Assembly (NCBI GenBank): GCA_023388175.1
Contig: JAEWGT010000017.1
Coordinates: forward strand, 1 to 64,000
Direction: 5' to 3'
DNA length: 64,000 bases
Source of the DNA: Pseudomonadota bacterium
Lineage (GTDB): Bacteria; Pseudomonadota; Alphaproteobacteria; Rhizobiales; Devosiaceae
Every line of letters begins with the position of its first letter. The stretch's first letter is position 1. The notes beneath the pieces are model-generated. The model was not told the origin of the DNA and searched no databases. It saw only the letters and a list, made by a program, of their open reading frames with translations. The translations under genes were made by a program, and so were the position numbers. This document shows positions 1-10,948 of this stretch, in pieces.

Positions 1-1
1 G

Positions 2-841
2 ACCAAGCCGATCGTTGTCGGCCGTCACGCATTCGGCGACCAGTACCGCGCGACCGACTTCAAGTTCCCAGGCAAAGGCAAGCTGACCATTAAGTTCGCC
101 GGCGAAGACGGCACGGTCATCGAGCACGAAGTCTTCCAGGCCCCCGGCGCCGGCGTTGCCATGGCCATGTACAACCTCGACGACTCGATCCGCGACTTCG
201 CCTATGCGAGCTTCAACTATGGCCTCGCCCGCGGCGTGCCGGTCTATCTCTCCACCAAGAACACCATCCTCTAGGCCTATGACGGGCGCTTCAAGGACAT
301 CTTCCAGGAGATCTACGAGGCCGAATTCAAGGAGCAGTTCGAGGCTCGCAAGCTCTGGTACGAGCATCGCCTGATCGACGACATGGTCGCTTCCGCCCTC
401 AAGTGGAGCGGCGGCTATGTCTGGGCCTGTAAGAACTATGACGGCGACGTGCAGTCCGACATCGTGGCGCAGGGCTTTGGCTCGCTGGGCCTGATGACCT
501 CGGTTCTGGCCACGCCCGATGGCAAGATCGTGGAAGCCGAAGCCGCCCACGGCACCGTGACCCGCCACTATCGCCAGCACCAGCAGGGCAAGGAAACCTC
601 GACCAATTCGACGGCCTCGATCTTCGCCTGGACCCGTGGCCTCGCCCACCGCGCCAAGCTCGACGACAACGAAGCGCTGGCCAAGTTTGCTGCGACGCTG
701 GAAAAGGTCACCGTCGACACGATCGAAGAAGGCAAGATGACCAAGGACCTGTCCCTGCTCGTCGGCCCCGACCAGCCCTGGCTCTCGACCCTCGGCTTCC
801 TCGACGCCATCGACCAGAACCTGCAGAAGGCCATGGCGTAA
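2..841 (+). pseudogene. icd: NADP-dependent isocitrate dehydrogenase, 3' part, interrupted by an in-frame amber codon
   Basis: Reading frame 2 encodes the C-terminal two thirds of a eukaryotic-type, dimeric NADP isocitrate dehydrogenase (TCA cycle, isocitrate to 2-oxoglutarate). The 5' end lies outside the window. Visible family signatures are STKNTIL (with the catalytic lysine), YEHRLIDDMVA and NYDGDVQSD (metal-binding aspartates), and EAAHGTVTRHYR. At 272-274 the codon after STKNTIL is TAG, where the family has lysine (AAG). The frame then continues intact for 188 codons to TAA at 839-841. No frameshift is seen, so a single A-to-T change explains the break. An internal ATG at 383 could restart translation but would lack the catalytic lysine. 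It is either a sequencing error or a recent nonsense mutation in a central metabolic gene. Identity is very sure; the pseudogene status is not. Confidence 0.85.
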
Positions 842-862
842 GCCATAGCGATCTGAACATGG

Positions 863-894
863 AAAGGGCCGGAGCATCGCTGCTCCGGCCCTTT
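863..894 (+). terminator. Rho-independent terminator after icd
   Basis: A perfect 14-bp inverted repeat (863-876 with 881-894) around a TCGC loop, followed by a short T-rich run. It lies 22 bp after the icd stop and just before the convergent VWA gene end at 912. Confidence 0.8.
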
Positions 895-911
895 CGTTTG
901 CGCGTGACACC

Positions 912-2591
912 CTATTGTGTGTCGCCCGAACCCTTGGTGACCGTAACTTCGGTCCGCTCGCCGGCTGCAATGCTGAAGGCTGTTTCGGTCTTGCTGTCGT
1001 CGTCGTAGCGGGTCACGATCACATACTCGCCTTCCGGCAGCGTGGTCTGGTATTCCACGCCATAGCCATATCCGCGCTCCTTGCGATTGCCCTGAATGTC
1101 CTTCCGTGCCTCGTACAGGTTGAACGCGGCAGCGCCCGGCATGTCGAAGGCAGCCACGCCCGCATTGAGAAGTCCGTCGATCTCCACGCGCTCCCCGCTC
1201 TTGACCGTGAACGGCACCTCGACCGAGGCTTCATCCATCCGAACCAGGGCAACATAATCCCCGGCCGGCAGCTTGTATTCATTGTCCGGCCCATAGCCAT
1301 AGCCGACTTCTTCGCGCGAGCCGTCCAATGCCTTGGCGGCCTTGTAGACATTGACCGCCATGCCTCCGGCTTCCACAGCCATGCCTTCTGCGTAGCTTGC
1401 ATTGACGATGGCAAGACCGACTCCGGCGACCAGATCCTTCTCGACCGTTTCGCCGGCCGCCAGAATGAAGGTCTCCGAAATCTCGCCCGCCCCGATCTTT
1501 GCCGTCAGCGTGATCTCACCGGCCGGGACACGAAAGGTCACTTCGCCATAGCCATAGGTATCGCCGCCCGGGTAAGCGATGTTGACCGCCGCGCTGCTAT
1601 CGACCGGCTGGCCTTCGGAGGCATAGGGGCGCACGATGATCTTGCCCGCATTGAACACGAAATGTGGCTCGATGACTTCGCCGGCCACAACCGTGACGGG
1701 CTGCTCGACCATAGCTTCGCCCCAGGCGGCCCGAAGAATATACGCGCCGGGTTCCATGTCGATTTTCGCACCGGCATTATATTCATTGCGAAGCCACTCG
1801 CCGGCCGCACCATCGGCACCCGGTGTGTGAAAACTCCAGACAAGGTCTGCATTGTCATCGGTCATGTCGGGCCCGCCTTCGGTCAAAGACGCCGTAGGGG
1901 CCACGGTATAGTCAAACACGGCGGGCTCGGGCTCCGGTGCCGGCTCGGGTTCAGGCTCGGCCTGCACCACTTCGGCGACTGTCGAGGTCAGCGCGTCGAC
2001 AAGATCGTCACCGTTCTGAGCAGAAAGATATTTGCCGCCGGTATTTTCCGCGAGGCAAGCCACCTGCCTGCCCTCGTCGTCGGAGAGGCCGAAGCCGAGC
2101 ACATGGGCGGTAAAATTGATGCCCTGCGCTTCAAGTTCATTGGCCAGCGCACAGGGATCGACCTCACAGGTTTCAAGGCCGTCCGTGATCAGGATGACGG
2201 TCGCCTTTTCCTCGGTGAAGCGCAATTCCTCCGCTGCAAGGCGCACCGCATCGCTGAGCGGCGTCATGCCCTTGGGGTTGATCTTGTTGGCCGCTGCCGC
2301 AATGGCATCCGCAGTGCCTGCCGCCGGTTCGACCAGCAGTTCGATATCGCCGCAATTGCCGCGCTCACGATGACCATAGGTCATCAGCCCCAGTTCCAGA
2401 TCGCCGGGAACTGAGGAGAGCACCGAATCCAGCGTTTCCCGCGCAATGGTGATCCGCGCCTTGCTGTCGATCTGCGCCCACATCGACCCTGATCCGTCCA
2501 GCACGATAATGGCCCGCTCAGCCGCAGCATTGGGTGATGCCAGGCCAAGCGCAGCGACAACGCCAAGCATTGCCCCCTTCATCAAACTCAT
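912..2591 (-). CDS. Secreted VWA-domain protein with tandem beta-sandwich-like modules
   Basis: 559 aa. An N-terminal signal peptide (LGVVAALGLASPNAAA) directs it to the periplasm. A von Willebrand factor A domain follows (about residues 26-215) with a complete MIDAS motif, DGSGSM, and the downstream TPLSDA and ITDG segments typical of bacterial VWA proteins. An acidic, proline-rich linker (PEPEPAPEPEPA) leads to a C-terminal half built of similar modules; two of them share a YGYG segment, a PAGxY or PEGEY strand and a closing AGERxE or SGERVE segment. The family binds divalent metal and protein partners; no specific ligand can be named. It is transcribed leftward and convergent with icd. The start ATG gives a normal signal peptide. 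Confidence 0.75.
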   Translation of the reverse strand: MSLMKGAMLGVVAALGLASPNAAAERAIIVLDGSGSMWAQIDSKARITIARETLDSVLSSVPGDLELGLMTYGHRERGNCGDIELLVEPAAGTADAIAAAANKINPKGMTPLSDAVRLAAEELRFTEEKATVILITDGLETCEVDPCALANELEAQGINFTAHVLGFGLSDDEGRQVACLAENTGGKYLSAQNGDDLVDALTSTVAEVVQAEPEPEPAPEPEPAVFDYTVAPTASLTEGGPDMTDDNADLVWSFHTPGADGAAGEWLRNEYNAGAKIDMEPGAYILRAAWGEAMVEQPVTVVAGEVIEPHFVFNAGKIIVRPYASEGQPVDSSAAVNIAYPGGDTYGYGEVTFRVPAGEITLTAKIGAGEISETFILAAGETVEKDLVAGVGLAIVNASYAEGMAVEAGGMAVNVYKAAKALDGSREEVGYGYGPDNEYKLPAGDYVALVRMDEASVEVPFTVKSGERVEIDGLLNAGVAAFDMPGAAAFNLYEARKDIQGNRKERGYGYGVEYQTTLPEGEYVIVTRYDDDSKTETAFSIAAGERTEVTVTKGSGDTQ

Positions 2592-2841
2592 TGGAAAGCC
2601 CTCCAGAAATGTCCGAGGCGGGATCGCCTCACGCCGATCACGAAATAGTCATGCGCCAGATGAAGCGGGCATGAACAGCCAATTCAGAATCCGCGCGCAC
2701 TGCATCTGAATTTTCCAATTCTGCGCCCCAAGGCATTGCGCCGCCACAAATCCTGCCTGGCTGCCGATGACCGCTTCCCTTTGCGTCCATATCGTGCGAC
2801 GACGAATTCCCGTCCCGTTCCTCATATTCCCGGATATTGCG

Positions 2842-3726
2842 ATGCCAGTCGGCGTCATTCTGGCTTTTCTGGCCTATGCCAGCTTTTCGGTTGCAGACGC
2901 GCTGATCAAGGCGACAGGCCCCGCCCTGTCCGTCTTCGAGATTGCCTTTTTCACCACCAGCTTCTCCATTATTCCGGCCATGCTGACCAAGCGCGGCGAG
3001 CGCTGGCGCGACCTGTACAAGCTCCAGCATCCATGGCTGGTGCATCTGCGCTGCGCGACAGCCATCGGCGGCACTGCTTGCGTGATGTATGCCTTCACCC
3101 ACATCGCCTTTGCCGATGTCTATGCCATTGGCTTCACCACACCGCTTTTCGTCACCCTGCTATCGGTGTTCCTGCTGCGCGAACATGTGGCGCTGCACCG
3201 ATGGATACTCTTGCTGATCAGCTTCCTTGGCGTAATCCTCGTCATTCGCCCCGGCATGAAAGAGCTGGCCACGGGTCATTACATCATGATGGTCGGTGCC
3301 TTTCTTGGCGCCATCACCACCACCATTTTGCGTCATGTCGCGCCGCGTGAACGCCGCGTCAGCCTTGTCGGCCTCCAGGTCATCTATTCCGCGATCTTCA
3401 ACGGCATCCTGATGCTCCCGCATTTCGTCCTGCCCTCACCCGAACAGATGGCCATCCTCCTGGGCATCGGACTTCTCGGCGGCATGGGCGGGTTATTGCT
3501 GATTCAGGCCAGCAAGCAGACACCGGCCAATCTCATTGCCCCGGTGCAATATAGCCAGCTGATCTGGGCCATTCTCTTCGGCGCCCTGTTCTTTGGCGAA
3601 TTCCCCGACTGGGTGGCAATAGTGGGCATGCTGATCGTTGTCGGCGCGGGCCTGCTCAATGTTCTCAGCGAAAAGCGCCCCATCCGCTGGAAGCCCCGCG
3701 TCTTCTTCTTCCGCATCGGTGAATAG
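2842..3726 (+). CDS. DMT-superfamily (EamA) transporter
   Basis: 294 aa from the chosen ATG. Roughly ten hydrophobic segments cover the whole length, arranged as two EamA-like halves, with the typical loop GFTTPLFVTLLSVFLLRE in the first half. This is the drug/metabolite transporter fold of inner-membrane permeases; the substrate cannot be deduced. An upstream in-frame ATG at 2767 would add 25 residues rich in arginine and valine that do not look like family sequence. The start at 2842 (MPVGVILAF) begins directly at the first membrane helix, so it is preferred, although neither start has a strong Shine-Dalgarno sequence. Confidence 0.75.
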   Translation: MPVGVILAFLAYASFSVADALIKATGPALSVFEIAFFTTSFSIIPAMLTKRGERWRDLYKLQHPWLVHLRCATAIGGTACVMYAFTHIAFADVYAIGFTTPLFVTLLSVFLLREHVALHRWILLLISFLGVILVIRPGMKELATGHYIMMVGAFLGAITTTILRHVAPRERRVSLVGLQVIYSAIFNGILMLPHFVLPSPEQMAILLGIGLLGGMGGLLLIQASKQTPANLIAPVQYSQLIWAILFGALFFGEFPDWVAIVGMLIVVGAGLLNVLSEKRPIRWKPRVFFFRIGE

Positions 3727-3732
3727 GCAAAC

Positions 3733-3763
3733 AAAAACCCCGCGCCAGAGACGCGGGGTTTTT
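3733..3763. terminator. Bidirectional terminator between the DMT transporter and alaS
   Basis: A 12-bp stem (AAAAACCCCGCG with CGCGGGGTTTTT) and a 7-nt loop. There is a T run in both orientations, so it can stop both convergent genes. Confidence 0.85.
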
Positions 3764-3782
3764 CCAGTGCATGCCTTGCGGA

Positions 3783-6422
<2,640 letters not shown>

Positions 6423-6562
6423 GCACAGGCTTTCATGGCGAGCGGACGCAGATGCGCCCAATAGGAAAAACGGGGCTTTTTATCGTGCCACACAAGGAAA
6501 TGTCCAGCTTCGCGGCGATAGAGACGCAAGAGAAAGTGGCATGCCACAGGACCCCTTGCTTA

Positions 6563-6637
6563 TCGTCATTGCCGGGCTTGTCCCGGCAATCCATCGCGCC
6601 GCCGCATGGACCACCGGGACAAGCCCGGTGGTGACGA
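6563..6637 (+). repeat. 75-bp dispersed double-palindrome element, copy 1
   Basis: Two short palindromes (TTGCCGGGCTTGTCCCGGCAA and ACCACCGGGACAAGCCCGGTGGT type) joined by about 16 bp. A nearly identical copy lies in the opposite orientation at 52932-53006. It sits between alaS and recA. This is a REP/BIME-like intergenic repeat family of rhizobial type (family assignment is inference). Confidence 0.85.
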
Positions 6638-6681
6638 AAGTGGATTGATCGCGGCAAGCAGCGACAATCTTGCTCATCAAA

Positions 6682-6706
6682 CAAAAACCCCCGCCGAAGC
6701 GGGGGT
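6682..6706 (-). terminator. Terminator of recA
   Basis: On the minus strand, stem ACCCCCGC with GCGGGGGT around a TTCG loop is followed by TTTTTGT. It lies 23 bp after the recA stop. Confidence 0.85.
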
Positions 6707-6728
6707 CACTGCATGGGATATAGGAGGC

Positions 6729-7802
6729 CTATTCGTCGCTGCTATCGTCGGATTCCCCGCCGGCAACGAGCAGAACTTCACCGAGCAGGCCCGAGCTTTC
6801 GCGGACACCCTGTTCGATCGTATTGGCGATCTCGGGATTGTCCTTGAGGAACTGGCGCGAATTCTCGCGGCCCTGCCCCAGACGCTGGCTTTCCCAGGAG
6901 AACCAGGCCCCGGACTTTTCAACAATGCCGGATTTGACGCCGAGATCGAGCAATTCGCCGGTCTTGGAAATGCCTTCGCCATACATGATGTCGAACTCGA
7001 CCTGGCGGAACGGAGGAGCCAGCTTGTTCTTGACCACCTTAACGCGGGTCTGGTTGCCCACGATCTCCTCGCGGTCCTTGAGCGCACCGATCCGGCGGAT
7101 ATCAAGGCGAACCGAAGCGTAGAATTTCAGCGCATTGCCGCCAGTCGTGGTTTCGGGCGAACCGTACATGACGCCGATCTTCATGCGGATCTGGTTGATG
7201 AAGATGACAAGGCACTTGGACTTGGAAATCGAGGAGGTCAGCTTGCGCATGGCCTGGCTCATCAGGCGGGCCTGCTGGCCGGGAAGGCTGTCGCCCATTT
7301 CGCCCTCGAGTTCGGCGCGCGGCGTAAGCGCAGCAACCGAATCGACCACCAGCACATCGATGGCGCCCGAACGCACCAGCGTATCGGTAATCTCGAGCGC
7401 CTGCTCACCCGCATCCGGCTGGGAAATCAGGAGATCATCGACATTGACACCCAGCTTGCGGGCATAGACCGGGTCCAGCGCATGTTCGGCGTCGACAAAG
7501 GCGCAAATGCCGCCCTTGCGTTGCGCCTCGGCGATGACATGCAGGGCCAGAGTGGTCTTGCCCGAGCTTTCCGGCCCGAAAATCTCGACGATACGGCCCT
7601 TGGGCAGGCCGCCAATACCCAGCGCAATGTCCAGGCCCAGCGACCCGGTGGAGATCGCTTCCACCTCGATATTGGTGTTTTCGCCCAAGCGCATGATCGA
7701 GCCCTTGCCGAAATTGCGCTCGATCTGGCTCAGCGCTGCTGCGAGCGCCTTATCCTTATCCATTGACCCACCTTCAACGACGCGAAGCGGCGAAGCTGCC
7801 AT
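6729..7802 (-). CDS. recA: Recombinase A
   Basis: 357 aa. An ATP-dependent strand-exchange protein and co-protease for LexA self-cleavage. The Walker A motif GPESSGKT lies at residues 76-83; the segments SLGLDIALGIGGLPKGR, FVDAEHALDP and FINQIRMKIGVMYG are standard RecA core. The C-terminus is acidic (ESDDSSDE). The ATG at 7802 has a good upstream AAGGAG about 9 nt away; an internal ATG at 7763 is also possible, but rhizobial RecA proteins carry the extra N-terminal residues. The promoter region holds a striking inverted repeat with SOS-box-like halves (7887-7929). Confidence 0.97.
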   Translation of the reverse strand: MAASPLRVVEGGSMDKDKALAAALSQIERNFGKGSIMRLGENTNIEVEAISTGSLGLDIALGIGGLPKGRIVEIFGPESSGKTTLALHVIAEAQRKGGICAFVDAEHALDPVYARKLGVNVDDLLISQPDAGEQALEITDTLVRSGAIDVLVVDSVAALTPRAELEGEMGDSLPGQQARLMSQAMRKLTSSISKSKCLVIFINQIRMKIGVMYGSPETTTGGNALKFYASVRLDIRRIGALKDREEIVGNQTRVKVVKNKLAPPFRQVEFDIMYGEGISKTGELLDLGVKSGIVEKSGAWFSWESQRLGQGRENSRQFLKDNPEIANTIEQGVRESSGLLGEVLLVAGGESDDSSDE

Positions 7803-7886
7803 AATGCTGTCTCCTTATTTCACGCTCTCGAAGGTCACGCAACGAGAGGACCATCTGGTCATTTGTGCAATATCCGTGCTTTATTT

Positions 7887-7929
7887 GTTCTCATTTTGTT
7901 TCGTTTCCGTCAAGAGACAAAATGAGAAC
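7887..7929. promoter_or_regulatory. Perfect 13-bp inverted repeat upstream of recA, candidate LexA operator region
   Basis: GTTCTCATTTTGT at 7887-7899 is exactly complementary to ACAAAATGAGAAC at 7917-7929. Read outward, each arm contains nAAC or AGAC-AAAATGA-GAAC, one mismatch from the alphaproteobacterial SOS box GAAC-N7-GAAC. It lies 85-127 bp upstream of the recA start. LexA binding is inference; the inverted repeat is directly visible. Confidence 0.55.
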
Positions 7930-8093
7930 ATCACGCTGACGGCAAAATCGGACCGTCCAGGCAGCTCTGGCCGATTCTCATGCTGAGCGATATGCGGGCC
8001 CAAAAGTATGATTTTTAGCTGGACAGCCTCCCCTTCCATGCGTTTTATGCCGCCAATTGCCCCGCAATGGTGGCTGCAGCCAAGGATTGTTCC

Positions 8094-9089
8094 ATGCACC
8101 TGATCCAGTATCTCGACGAGCAGGGCGGCCGCGCCGTCGGCGTGACCGAGGGCGGCCAGACACATCGCGTCAATGGCGTGAGTTCGGTCTATGAACTGGT
8201 GCAGGCGGCCATCAACGGAGGCGGCGGCCTTTCCAAGACCGTGAAATCGCTGGGACTGGGCGAGGCAGTCGACAAGGCCGCTCTGCTGGCGGAAGGCCGC
8301 CTGCTGGCGCCAATCGACCATCCCGATCCGGCCCATCTGCATGTCACCGGCACCGGCCTCACCCATCTCGGCTCTGCCGCCACCCGCGACGCTATGCACA
8401 AGGCAAATGGCGACAAGCCTGCCGGCGAACTGACCGACAGCATGAAAATGTTCCGCATGGGTCTTGAGGGCGGCAAACCCAAGGCCGGTGAACAGGGCGT
8501 CCAGCCCGAATGGTTCTATAAGGGCAATGGCAGCATTGTCGCCAATCCCGGCCACCCCATCCTTTCCCCATCTTTCGCACTCGACGCCGGCGAAGAGCCC
8601 GAAATTGCCGGCATCTATGTCATCGACCAGCATGGCCAGCCGCGCCGGCTGGGCTTTGCGCTCGGCAATGAATTCTCCGACCACGTGACCGAGCGGATCA
8701 ATTATCTTTACCTCGCCCATTCCAAGCTGCGCGCCTGCTCGTTCGGGCCGGAGCTGCGGGTAGGCGACCTGCCGCGCCATATCGAGGGCAAATCGCGCAT
8801 CATTCGCAATGGCGAAGTGTTGTGGGAAAAGCCGTTCCTCAGCGGCGAAGACAATATGAGCCACACGATCGCCAATCTCGAATATCACCACTTCAAATAC
8901 GAACTGTTCCGCCAGCCCGGCGATGTGCATGTGCATATGTTCGGCACTGCCACACTCAGCTTTGCCGACGGCATTTCGACCCAGAAGGATGATGTCTTCG
9001 AAATCGAGGAAAGCCAGTTCGGCCTGCCGCTGCGCAACGCGGTGCAGGTGAGCAAGGAACAGCCGGTGACCATCGACGGGCTTTACTGA
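8094..9089 (+). CDS. GguC / AraD1-type protein of the fumarylacetoacetate hydrolase superfamily
   Basis: 331 aa. The sequence resembles the GguC/AraD1 family of sugar-acid catabolism proteins (FAH-like fold), with characteristic stretches HVTGTGLTHLGSAATRDAMH, EWFYKGNGSIV and FALGNEFSDHVTERINYLYL. Family members have been associated with dehydration of 2-keto-3-deoxy-pentonates such as 2-keto-3-deoxy-L-arabinonate; the exact substrate here is unknown. The ATG at 8094 has AAGGA 8 nt upstream; the frame is open further upstream but without a convincing start. An aldo/keto reductase follows in the same direction, which is compatible with a small sugar-oxidation unit. Confidence 0.75.
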   Translation: MHLIQYLDEQGGRAVGVTEGGQTHRVNGVSSVYELVQAAINGGGGLSKTVKSLGLGEAVDKAALLAEGRLLAPIDHPDPAHLHVTGTGLTHLGSAATRDAMHKANGDKPAGELTDSMKMFRMGLEGGKPKAGEQGVQPEWFYKGNGSIVANPGHPILSPSFALDAGEEPEIAGIYVIDQHGQPRRLGFALGNEFSDHVTERINYLYLAHSKLRACSFGPELRVGDLPRHIEGKSRIIRNGEVLWEKPFLSGEDNMSHTIANLEYHHFKYELFRQPGDVHVHMFGTATLSFADGISTQKDDVFEIEESQFGLPLRNAVQVSKEQPVTIDGLY

Positions 9090-9173
9090 ACGGCGCCTCG
9101 CCGGCAGCAATTGGGCGGCTTTACGTCGCGCAACTAACATGTCAGTTATCCTCCCGGCATCTGGGAGGATGGA

Positions 9174-10193
9174 ATGGCGCCGCGCAATCTTGAAAAGCGC
9201 CGGATCGGCGAGACCGATCTGGAAGTCACCACGCTGGGTCTTGGCGGCGCCTCGCTGGCCGGAATATTTTCGGCCGTGCCATCGGAACAGGCGCGCGCCA
9301 CCGTGTCCCATGCCCTGGACAGCGGCATCACCTATGTCGACACCGCTCCCCAATACGGCCTCGGACTATCCGAGCATCTGGTTGGGGAAGTTCTGCGCGA
9401 GACTCCCGAGCGGCCAATCCTCTCCACCAAGGTGGGCCGCCTGCTGCGCCCTGTTCCGCCAAGCCGGCAGGACAAGGGCGCCTGGGCCCATCCTCTGCCC
9501 TTTAACCAGCATTACGACTATTCCTATGACGGGGTAATGCGCTCCTTCGAGGACAGCCTGCAACGGCTCGGCCTCGACCGGGTGGATATCCTTTATGTCC
9601 ACGACATCGGCACGACGACGCATGGCGAAGCGGGAAACCGGCCCTTGTGGGAGCAATTGGCCGGCGGCGGTTACAAGGCATTGCGGACCCTCCGCGATAG
9701 CGGCGTGGTCAAGGCCATTGGTCTCGGCGTCAACGAATGGCAAGTGCTGATGGACGCTTTCGCGCTGGGCGACTGGGACGTGTTCCTGCTGGCAGGGCGC
9801 TATACCCTGCTCGAACAGACGTCGCTCGACCCGTTCCTCTCCACCTGTATCAGCCGCAAGGCCTCGGTGGTCGTCGGCGGCCCCTTTAACTCGGGGATTC
9901 TGGTGGGCAGCGACACGTTCGATTATGCCAAGGCGCCAGAGGCAATCACAGCACGGGTCCGGGCGCTGGATGCCGTTTGCCGAGATTTCGCTGTCCCCCT
10001 GCCCGCCGCCGCCCTGCAATTCCCGCTGCATCATCCGGCCGTCTGCAATGTGCTGCCGGGGCCGAGGTCACCGGAGGAACTGGACGGCATTCTGGACTGG
10101 TGGAACCTCAAAATTCCCGATGGCCTGTGGACGGCTCTGGCCGAAAAGGGCCTGCTGGCACCCGGTACACCCATTCCCGGCGGCACGGCCTGA
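9174..10193 (+). CDS. Aldo/keto reductase, aldose-dehydrogenase-like
   Basis: 339 aa, a single aldo/keto reductase TIM barrel. Visible active-site elements are DTAPQYG (catalytic Asp and Tyr), STKVGR (Lys) and YVHDIG (His). The FNQHYDYSYDGVMRSFEDSLQRLGLDRVDI-type region is typical of the D-threo-aldose/L-fucose dehydrogenase and pyridoxal dehydrogenase branch (the stretch is at about residues 108-139). Such enzymes oxidise or reduce sugars or aldehydes using NAD(P). Its position 84 bp after a GguC-like gene suggests a shared role in sugar catabolism (inference). It starts at ATG 9174 after GGGAGG. Confidence 0.85.
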   Translation: MAPRNLEKRRIGETDLEVTTLGLGGASLAGIFSAVPSEQARATVSHALDSGITYVDTAPQYGLGLSEHLVGEVLRETPERPILSTKVGRLLRPVPPSRQDKGAWAHPLPFNQHYDYSYDGVMRSFEDSLQRLGLDRVDILYVHDIGTTTHGEAGNRPLWEQLAGGGYKALRTLRDSGVVKAIGLGVNEWQVLMDAFALGDWDVFLLAGRYTLLEQTSLDPFLSTCISRKASVVVGGPFNSGILVGSDTFDYAKAPEAITARVRALDAVCRDFAVPLPAAALQFPLHHPAVCNVLPGPRSPEELDGILDWWNLKIPDGLWTALAEKGLLAPGTPIPGGTA

Positions 10194-10280
10194 TCAGGCG
10201 TTAATGCTGACAGCAAAAGCATCACCCGACATCACGCGAGCCTGCTAATAACGCCGGAGACGGCGAAGGCGGTGAGAACG

Positions 10281-10532
10281 ATGTGGCGGTGGATGAAATG
10301 GTGGGATGGGCCAGTGCGGGGCCCGATACAGCTGGCCGGCGCCATATTGGGGTCCGGCTACTTCTTTTTCATCTATGATGGCCGCTGGCCCCGCAAGCAT
10401 CCCACCTATTTCCAGGAATTTCAGAGCGGCGACCCTTCAGACTTCGCCGTCCTGGTATCGCTGGGGATGATCATCTGTATCGGCTATGCAGTCGCCGTAA
10501 CGATTGTCGATTTCCGCGACGGACGCTGGTGA
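10281..10532 (+). CDS. Small hypothetical membrane protein
   Basis: 83 aa from the ATG at 10281 (an in-frame GTG lies 9 nt upstream). It has two probable transmembrane helices, around GPIQLAGAILGSGYFFFI and FAVLVSLGMIICIGYAVAV, with a tryptophan-rich basic N-terminus. No family was recognised. It is convergent with the DUF2237 gene. Confidence 0.5.
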   Translation: MWRWMKWWDGPVRGPIQLAGAILGSGYFFFIYDGRWPRKHPTYFQEFQSGDPSDFAVLVSLGMIICIGYAVAVTIVDFRDGRW

Positions 10533-10548
10533 GCGTTGCCCTGAATCG

Positions 10549-10944
10549 CTAGTTGAGATCGAGAGCGTAAGCCTTGAGGATTTCAAGCGGAATCAATTCC
10601 AGGACTTTTCTGTTGGTCGCCCGCAGATAGACACGGGGCGCCATGCCTGCCCCGTGCGCCTGTGCCCACCGGCCAGCCACGAGGCACCAGCGGTTTCCGG
10701 CAACCAGACCTGGAAAGGCAAATTCCGGGCGTGGCGTGGACAGGTCGTTGCCGACACCGGCCGAATAGGCGAGGAATTCGGTCGTTGCTGCAATGCAGAC
10801 CAGGTGCACGGCGGCGCTGTCCGGTCCGGCGGCGCAATAGCCGCTGCGGAAAAAGCCGGTCAGCGGGTCGTTCGAGCAGGGCTGCAGCGGTTCGCCCAGC
10901 ACATTGAGCTCCGATGAACCCTCGAAACGGGGATGGGCCGTCAC
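10549..10944 (-). CDS. DUF2237 family protein
   Basis: 131 aa. It matches the conserved DUF2237 pattern: NVLGEPLQPCSNDPLTGFFR, a GNDLSTPRPEF segment, and FPGLVAGNRWCLVAGRW, with LEATxxxALExIPLExLKAxAL-like ends. Function is unknown. The start is GTG, 4 nt after the cckA stop; the last cckA codons provide AAGGAGG as its ribosome-binding site, so translation is probably coupled to cckA. Confidence 0.85.
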   Translation of the reverse strand: MTAHPRFEGSSELNVLGEPLQPCSNDPLTGFFRSGYCAAGPDSAAVHLVCIAATTEFLAYSAGVGNDLSTPRPEFAFPGLVAGNRWCLVAGRWAQAHGAGMAPRVYLRATNRKVLELIPLEILKAYALDLN

Positions 10945-10948
10945 GGCC

